Positions 58,797 to 64,000 of a stretch of DNA of 64,000 nt are shown in pieces. Origin of the DNA: Nocardia araoensis NBRC 100135 (GTDB lineage: Bacteria > Actinomycetota > Actinomycetes > Mycobacteriales > Mycobacteriaceae); contig NZ_BAFR01000174.1 of the NCBI RefSeq assembly GCF_000308435.1, forward strand, positions 79,239 through 143,238, in the 5' to 3' direction. The notes beneath the pieces were generated by a model, which was not told where the DNA came from, did not search any database, and saw only the letters and a program-made list of their open reading frames with translations. How positions within the stretch are numbered: position 1 is the stretch's first letter; each line of letters opens with the position of its first letter. A program made the position numbers and the translations under genes.

Positions 58797-58844
58797 TGTG
58801 CTGGTCGGCATGCATTTCGAGACAACCGCAGGGAGGTGCGCAGG

Positions 58845-59504
58845 ATGGCAAGGCAGGCCCCCCGCTCCGCCGACACACCGTTGCGGCGCCATCTCGACGG
58901 CACCGCGACGTCACGTCCGACCGCTCTCGACGCCTTCCGCGAAGCCCGCAGAACCTTCCTCGCCGGCGACCGTGTGGACATGCAAGCGCTGGCCAAGGGT
59001 CTCGCCGTGGACCGCGCCACCCTGTATCGCTGGGTCGGATCCCGCGACCAATTGCTCACCGAGATTCTCTGGTCACTGATCGAACCCACCCTCGCCCGCT
59101 CGCGGAAGGCCCACTGCCACTCCGGACCCCCCGCCGTGCCCGGTCAGTCCCCGGCCGCAGCCGTCATGAACGAGGCCATGCGCGCCGTCAACACGAATCC
59201 GGGCATGCAGCGCTTCATCGACCGCGAGGGCGAACTGGCCCTGCGCCTGCTGACAACCAAGGCGTCCGGTTTCGAGGCCCGACTGATCGAACTGATCGCC
59301 GAGATCATCCGCGAGGAGACCGCCGCCGGTCGCCTGCAATCGTCGATCCCTTCCGAAGATCTTCCGTACGTACTGGTCCGCGTCATGGAGTCCTATACCT
59401 ACCTCGGGCTCATCACCGGCCAGCAGCCCGACCATGATCGTTCCGCCAGGGTTGTCAACGCACTCCTACCCTGCGGGAAGACCAGCGGTCCGGATGCGGA
59501 GTAG
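58845..59504 (+). CDS. QsdR-type TetR/AcrR family regulator
   Basis: A 219-residue repressor. ATG 58845 (MARQAPRSADTPLRRHL) is chosen because GGGAGG lies eight bases upstream; the open frame extends back to 58749. The HTH is GDRVDMQALAKGLAVDRATL followed by YRWVGSRDQLLTEILW, the pattern of the QsdR subgroup. The ligand-binding part has MRAVNTNPGMQRFIDREGEL and RVMESYTYLGLITGQQPD. It probably represses itself and perhaps the convergent MFS operon or the small downstream gene. The ligand is unknown; the QsdR name comes from a lactone-catabolism regulator. Confidence 0.88.
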   Translation: MARQAPRSADTPLRRHLDGTATSRPTALDAFREARRTFLAGDRVDMQALAKGLAVDRATLYRWVGSRDQLLTEILWSLIEPTLARSRKAHCHSGPPAVPGQSPAAAVMNEAMRAVNTNPGMQRFIDREGELALRLLTTKASGFEARLIELIAEIIREETAAGRLQSSIPSEDLPYVLVRVMESYTYLGLITGQQPDHDRSARVVNALLPCGKTSGPDAE

Positions 59505-59529
59505 CCGACCGGAAGCTGCGTGACGACAG

Positions 59530-59757
59530 GTGCGTACCTCTTCAGCGGAATCCCCGCTTCCCCGCGAGCCGGATGTCCACATCAGGTTTACCGGACCTGC
59601 CGGTGTATTCGACTACATAGCTTGTCGAACAGCAGTCCGAAACCTGATGCGAAAGTGGGCCGAGAGTCACTGTCCGGAAGTATCGGCGCTCGAAGTCGGC
59701 GATCCGAGCATCGAATACCGTCGGCTGCCTTGTGAACGACTGTGGCTACTTCCCTGA
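59530..59757 (+). CDS. Possible small hypothetical protein
   Basis: A 75-codon frame (GTG 59530) starting 25 bases after the TetR stop. The peptide DVHIRFTGPAGVFDYIACRT, then VRNLMRKWAESH, looks protein-like, but third-position GC is lower than in its neighbours and there is no clear ribosome site. Its 3' end overlaps the convergent MFS gene by 12 bases. It could be a real small gene co-transcribed with tetR or chance. Confidence 0.35.
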   Translation: MRTSSAESPLPREPDVHIRFTGPAGVFDYIACRTAVRNLMRKWAESHCPEVSALEVGDPSIEYRRLPCERLWLLP

Positions 59758-61176
59758 CGGCGGGGCGGCCACCGCGTCGGTTGCCGGTCGAGGCATGAGT
59801 GCCGCGGCGAGCATCGCGCCGGCGACGAACAGACCGGCGCAGATCCACATGGCCGCGCGATAGCCCGCACCGAAGGCGATGCCGTCGGTGAGCGGCGTGC
59901 GGGAGATGCCGACCAGGCCGGGAATCGCGGCGATGGCCAGCAACTGGGCGACGCGGGCGATCGCGTTGTTGACCCCGGAAGCAATTCCCGCCTCCTCGGT
60001 CGGCACCGCGGCGAAGACGGATTCGGTCAACGGAGCCACGAACACCGCCATGCCCGCGCCGAGCAGGAGGACGCCGGGCAGCACCGCGGTGGCATACGAA
60101 CCGTCCGCACTGATTCCGGCCAGTGACATCACTCCGGCGGCGGACAGCAGCAGGCCGATGGTCATCGGCAGGCGCGCGCCGTGCCGCTGCGCCCACCGCC
60201 CGATCCAGCCCGACGACAGCAGCATGATCGCGGTGATCGGGATCGTCGCGGTTCCGGCGACGAGCGGCGAATACCCGGCGACGATCTGCAACTGGAGCAG
60301 CAGCAGGAACAGCACACACCCCAGGGCGGCATACACCGGCAACGTCACCAGATTGACCGCGGTGAATTGCCGCGACCGGAACAGCGCGGGCGGCACCAGC
60401 GGGTTGCGGACACGGGTCTGCACGATCACGAAGACGGCCACCAGCACCGCACCAGCCGCCTGCATCCCCACCTGCCCCGCGATGAAGCCGTAGGTCAGCA
60501 CCACCAGGCCCGTGACGACCACCGCCGTACCGAGCAGATCCGGCCGCCGCGGCGCGTACGGATCCCGCGACTCCGGGACGCGGCGCATCGACACGACGGC
60601 CACGGCCACGGCCAACGGGACGTTGATCAGGAACACCGAGCGCCATCCGGCCAGTTCCACCAGCCAGCCGCCGACGATCGGCCCGGCCGCGCCGGCCACT
60701 CCCCCGAGACCCGACCACATGCCGATCGCCGCGCCTTGATCACGCGGATCCAGCGACGCCGCGATCAGCGCGAGACTGCCCGGCGTGATCAGCGCGCCCG
60801 CGACCCCCTGCACCACTCGCGCCGCCACCAGCGTCGCGACGTCCGGCGCGACACCGCACCACGCCGAGGCCAGCGCGAAGACCACGCTGCCCCAGACGAA
60901 TACCGCGCGACGACCGTACCGATCGCCCAGCGCCCCACCCACCAGGATCAGCGACGCCAGGGCGAGCGTGTAGCCGCTCACCACCCACTGCAGGCCCACC
61001 ATGTCGGCGCCGAGGTCCGCCCCGATCCGCGGCACGACGAGATTGACCACGGTGGTGTCGAGGGAGACCAGCGCCGAACCGAGCACGGCGGCGGCCATGA
61101 TCCACCGGCCCGCGCCGGAGCGCAGCCGTGGCCGTTCGGCGAACGTCGGCCCTGCCGCCGCGATGACGTCGCTCAT
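59746..61176 (-). CDS. MFS drug exporter, DHA2 (EmrB/QacA) 14-helix type
   Basis: A 476-residue proton-driven exporter. ATG 61176 overlaps the stop of the upstream MFS gene (ATGA). Signatures are ALVSLDTTVVNLVVPRI (helix 1, DHA2 type), GALGDRYGRRAVFVWG (loop 2-3), VQGVAGALITPGSLALI, motif C GAAGPIVGGWLVELAGWRSV followed by FLINVP, and about 14 hydrophobic stretches. It is the last gene of the ATP-grasp/MFS/MFS operon. The presence of two transporters suggests export of the product of the ATP-grasp enzyme plus a second transport need, such as self-resistance. Confidence 0.92.
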   Translation of the reverse strand: MSDVIAAAGPTFAERPRLRSGAGRWIMAAAVLGSALVSLDTTVVNLVVPRIGADLGADMVGLQWVVSGYTLALASLILVGGALGDRYGRRAVFVWGSVVFALASAWCGVAPDVATLVAARVVQGVAGALITPGSLALIAASLDPRDQGAAIGMWSGLGGVAGAAGPIVGGWLVELAGWRSVFLINVPLAVAVAVVSMRRVPESRDPYAPRRPDLLGTAVVVTGLVVLTYGFIAGQVGMQAAGAVLVAVFVIVQTRVRNPLVPPALFRSRQFTAVNLVTLPVYAALGCVLFLLLLQLQIVAGYSPLVAGTATIPITAIMLLSSGWIGRWAQRHGARLPMTIGLLLSAAGVMSLAGISADGSYATAVLPGVLLLGAGMAVFVAPLTESVFAAVPTEEAGIASGVNNAIARVAQLLAIAAIPGLVGISRTPLTDGIAFGAGYRAAMWICAGLFVAGAMLAAALMPRPATDAVAAPPSGK

Positions 61177-62405
61177 CTGGCCGCGAGCACCAGATACCTG
61201 TCGCGGGTCGACTCGGCCCAAGCGACGACGAGGGGAGACAACAGTCCGGCGGCCAGCAGGACGAATCCCGTGACGTACCAGCCGACGACGCCGACATCGA
61301 CGCACAACCAGGCCAGCAGCGCCGGGCCGACGGTGTCGGCCATACGCAGGCCGATGCTGAAAACGCCCAGATAAGCGCCGATCTCACGGGGCGGGGCGAG
61401 CAGGTTCGACGCTTCGAAGCCGCCCGCCGTCTGCCACAGCTCCCCCACGCTCAGGATCGCGCCGCCCGCGACCAGGATGAGCACCGCGATCCAGCCGCCG
61501 TGGCCGCGCGCGGAAGCGAACAGGACGCAGGCGACCAGGAACGCCCAACCGCAGCGCCGCAGCGCCGCACCCGCCGCGGGCACGTCCAGGACGCGTCTGC
61601 TGGCGCGGACCTGGAACAGCACCACGATGGCGATGTTGAGCATGTCCAGCGTGGCGATCGACCAGCGCGGCGCCGTGGTGGCGCCGATGATCCACAACGG
61701 AATGGCGACCGACTGGATGCGGTATTGCAGCGACAGCACACCGTCGAGCGCCGTCAACGCCAGATACGGCCGGTCGCGCAGGGCCGCCCACCGGCTCCGG
61801 CCGCCGGGCGACTCGGCGCAGGCGGGTCGCAGCGCGGGCAGCCGGCCGACCAGCAGGGCCGCCAGGGCCAGGAAGATCGCGCCGACGACGATCGCCGTGC
61901 GGTAGAGCAGTGCGGAGTCGAACTGCACCGCCAGCGCGGACAGACCGATGCCGACGGCGATGCCCACATTGAGCACCGACCGCGTATAAGCACGAAATTC
62001 GTTGGCCCGCTCGGTGACGATCTTGGTGATGATCGCCGTGGTCAGCAATTGCACGCATGCCTGCCCGGCGGCCGCCGCCGGGACGACGAGCAGATACATC
62101 GCGAATCCGTCGACCGCGAGGAATCCGAGCGTGGCTACGGCCGCCACGATCAGACTGCGGCGCAACACCAGCAACGGATCATGCCGATCCGAGAGTTTGC
62201 CGACCAGTACCCCGCCCACCACGCAGGCGGCTCCGGCGATGCTGAGTCCAACACCGACGCGCATCGGCGAAATGCGCACGATCCTGGTGAAATACAGGAC
62301 CACGGTGGACAAATAGATTCCGCTGGAGACAGCGGATGCCGCGGTGATCAGGGCCAGCATGCGCTGCGGACCCGGCGGCGGTAGCGCTACGGAAAGCCGA
62401 GACAC
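61173..62405 (-). CDS. MFS transporter (12-helix type)
   Basis: A 410-residue transporter with about 12 helices. GTG 62405 lies 20 bases after the ATP-grasp stop and is the best-placed start, although its ribosome site is weak; a far longer open frame upstream is a shadow of the ATP-grasp gene. The loop 2-3 motif is GGVLVGKLSDRHDPLLVLR. QACVQLLTTAIITKIVTERA and FEASNLLAPPREIGAYLG recall exporters found beside ATP-grasp peptide ligases. The stop overlaps the next MFS start (ATGA). It is the likely exporter of the ATP-grasp product. Confidence 0.88.
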   Translation of the reverse strand: MSRLSVALPPPGPQRMLALITAASAVSSGIYLSTVVLYFTRIVRISPMRVGVGLSIAGAACVVGGVLVGKLSDRHDPLLVLRRSLIVAAVATLGFLAVDGFAMYLLVVPAAAAGQACVQLLTTAIITKIVTERANEFRAYTRSVLNVGIAVGIGLSALAVQFDSALLYRTAIVVGAIFLALAALLVGRLPALRPACAESPGGRSRWAALRDRPYLALTALDGVLSLQYRIQSVAIPLWIIGATTAPRWSIATLDMLNIAIVVLFQVRASRRVLDVPAAGAALRRCGWAFLVACVLFASARGHGGWIAVLILVAGGAILSVGELWQTAGGFEASNLLAPPREIGAYLGVFSIGLRMADTVGPALLAWLCVDVGVVGWYVTGFVLLAAGLLSPLVVAWAESTRDRYLVLAAR

Positions 62406-62425
62406 GACAGACAAGTCCGAGCAGA

Positions 62426-63658
62426 TCAGGCGACCGCCGCCGCGACAGGTGAATCGAGCGCCGTGCACACCATTCGGAACCCGCTCACGGTGCGCCGCAC
62501 CGATTCCAGCACTTCCGCCGTCGATTTCCCGCGAATGCGAAATGCCGCACCGATATCGGCGTAGCCGAACGTTTCGGTGATCACCGACCCCACCTGCGGA
62601 ATCGAGCAGTGATAGGGGGCGTGTGCGTCCGGAACCGCCCAGTGCACGTCCACCACCCGGCACGGCGGCGCCACCGGCGGGCGGATGAGCAGTTCGGCGA
62701 CCACCTCGCCGTCGGTGAGCGGCGGCGTGGCGGGCGTCCGGCCGAGCTGGATGTCGACCGCAGCGCCGAGCAGGTCGTATCGGTGCACCTCGCGCCACAT
62801 GTGGGTGGTTTGCCCACCGCACGCGCGCGCCGCGACCTCCAGAAACTGGACCCGCGGAGAATCGCCCTCGTCGCCGACGAAGAATTCGAGATGGAATACC
62901 GTCGGGACGCCCGAGCTGAGCGCAGAGAGAACCGAGTCTGCGAACTCGGTCAATGTACCTATCAATACGGGATCGTCGACCTCGACATAACCCAGGCTTT
63001 CCCCGTCGTTGGCGAAATCGAGGCAGGTTCCGAGGTATTTCGAAGCCCGCCACGGCCCGAGTTCTGAACCCGTCCACACGCCGTCTATGGCGCCGACTTC
63101 GTCCGGGCAGAATTCCTGGACCAGGAATGGCTCCGCAGCGAGGTCGGGCAATGCGGTCAGATCCGCCTCGGAATTCACCTTGACCACATCGCGGCTGCCG
63201 GCGCCGAATCGCGGTTTGACGATGATCGGGAAACCGGATCGCGCGGCGAATTCCGCGACCGAGGACAGGTCGGGAGCATCGCGGAAAGCGGGCACGGAAA
63301 CGTTTCGGGCGGCGACCGCCTCGGCCATGGTCAGTTTGTCGCGGAACCGGGTGACGTAGTCCGCCCGGTCGCCGGGGATACCGAATTCCGCGCGCAGTTC
63401 CGCCGCTGCCAGGAGGTCGAACTCGTGCAGTGCGACAATGCGTTCCGGTGTGCCGAACCGCGCCGCGAGATCGCGCACCGCATCGTGCACCGGAGTCGCC
63501 CCGTCGAGGACCGTGACCGCCGCCGCCTGCTCGGGTATCCCGTCCAGCAGCCCGCTCGCACAGACATAGGTGACCAGATTGCCAACGTGATCGATACGTT
63601 CGGTATACGGAACATCGACACCACGTACGCGGTGGATCACGGTCACGTGTGGTAGCAC
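62426..63658 (-). CDS. ATP-grasp carboxylate-amine ligase
   Basis: A 410-residue ligase. GTG 63658 is fixed by GGAGG six bases upstream. The ATP-grasp parts are visible: SGFPIIVKPRFGAGSRDVVK (ATP-binding Lys about 148), EPFLVQEFC, GVPTVFHLEFFVG (Glu about 258) and VQFLEVAARACGGQTTHM (metal-binding Glu about 274 and Arg 278), then a C-terminal lobe. This is the pattern of amino-acid/dipeptide ligases and related enzymes (BacD-like class) that form an amide through an acyl phosphate. Two transporters follow in the same operon, as in dipeptide antibiotic loci. The substrates cannot be read from sequence. It could equally act on a non-peptide carboxylate. Confidence 0.88.
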   Translation of the reverse strand: MLPHVTVIHRVRGVDVPYTERIDHVGNLVTYVCASGLLDGIPEQAAAVTVLDGATPVHDAVRDLAARFGTPERIVALHEFDLLAAAELRAEFGIPGDRADYVTRFRDKLTMAEAVAARNVSVPAFRDAPDLSSVAEFAARSGFPIIVKPRFGAGSRDVVKVNSEADLTALPDLAAEPFLVQEFCPDEVGAIDGVWTGSELGPWRASKYLGTCLDFANDGESLGYVEVDDPVLIGTLTEFADSVLSALSSGVPTVFHLEFFVGDEGDSPRVQFLEVAARACGGQTTHMWREVHRYDLLGAAVDIQLGRTPATPPLTDGEVVAELLIRPPVAPPCRVVDVHWAVPDAHAPYHCSIPQVGSVITETFGYADIGAAFRIRGKSTAEVLESVRRTVSGFRMVCTALDSPVAAAVA

Positions 63659-63781
63659 AGATTCCTCCGTTTGAAGTCGGCTCACTGAAGTCAAATAAGG
63701 CGCCGGAAACGAAGACAGAGTTACGACTCCGCCAACACCCGGCAGCACGGCGGAGAATCATCTGGTGCGAAGACTGATTAT

Positions 63782-63825
63782 GCGCTCACGTAGCGCGTGA
63801 CCCATCCCTCATACCGCTAAGTATG
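63782..63825 (-). promoter_or_regulatory. Paired inverted repeats upstream of the ATP-grasp operon
   Basis: GCGCT-CACGT-AGCGC (63782-63796) and CATAC-CGCTAA-GTATG (63810-63825) lie 124-167 bases upstream of the ATP-grasp start. Reading on the minus strand, the surrounding AT-rich stretch contains CATAAT just after the first repeat, a possible -10. They are operator candidates for the three-gene operon. Confidence 0.4.
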
Positions 63826-64000
63826 CACCTTCCCAGGCTTGGCAATTCTTCCCCGAAATGAGAAACGCAGACATATCCGAGCGCGTTGTACGCTGGCCTG
63901 TTCGCGCCACGGGCGTGGCCGGTTCAGCGATCCGAAAATCCTCAGCTCAGACGATTGCTGCGTATTTTCTTAGAAGTTGCTGTGAACTGTCCGGCCGAGC
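63826..64000. other. Right-edge region, no supported gene
   Basis: An AT-richer intergenic stretch. A plus-strand frame from ATG 63858 stays open for 47 codons to the edge but has no recognisable motif, so it is not called. Confidence 0.4.

Noticed and set aside
63858..64000. Plus-strand frame open to the right edge (MRNADISERVVRW...)
   Set aside because: Only 47 codons, no motif and no ribosome site; cannot be supported from this window.

Overview
The window looks like high-GC actinomycete chromosome, most probably Nocardia or a close relative. The grounds are strong G/C preference at third codon positions, frequent GTG starts, many 4-base start/stop overlaps, an F420-dependent PPOX-fold enzyme, a QsdR-type TetR regulator, an XRE-TPR regulator and a very large nonribosomal peptide synthetase (NRPS). 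This is inference from gene content; no rRNA or marker gene is present. No tRNA, rRNA, CRISPR array or intact insertion sequence was seen.

Left flank (1-4534): a 5'-cut thioredoxin-fold/peroxiredoxin-like gene coupled to a DUF1772 membrane protein, then a decayed AraC regulator fragment, a 14-helix MFS exporter (minus strand) and two Uma2-family genes (minus strand). The gaps hold several strong hairpins.

Centre (4551-48260, minus strand): one uninterrupted reading frame of about 14,569 codons, a single giant NRPS. Read from its N-terminus it is five C-A-T modules, one C-A-T-E module, again five C-A-T modules and one C-A-T-E module, then a final C domain joined to a short, dead remnant of an A domain. 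There is no thioesterase or reductase. The first C domain resembles the EntF-type domain that accepts an externally loaded acyl or aryl group. Read by eye, the specificity pockets give Ser at modules 3, 4, 7 and 9 and Thr at module 5. The other pockets fall into unusual classes, and modules 10 and 11 share one pocket. The product should be an N-capped, Ser-rich dodecapeptide with epimerised residues at 6 and 12, released by the terminal C domain or by a partner protein. No MbtH protein, acyl-activating enzyme, thioesterase or tailoring gene lies nearby, so the helpers must be encoded elsewhere.

Right flank (48261-64000): a cobM cobalamin gene with a PPOX-class F420 protein; a small zinc-ribbon protein; a NarL/LuxR-type two-component pair divergent from a two-gene ABC exporter; a small unknown gene with an apparently leaderless promoter; a coupled pair encoding a small unknown protein and a PI3/4-kinase-like (SCO1664/HipA-like) protein; a resolvase-like small protein; an XRE-TPR regulator flanked by two 100-bp direct repeats; a QsdR-type TetR regulator; and a minus-strand operon of an ATP-grasp ligase with two MFS transporters, which looks like a small amide or dipeptide biosynthesis-and-export unit.
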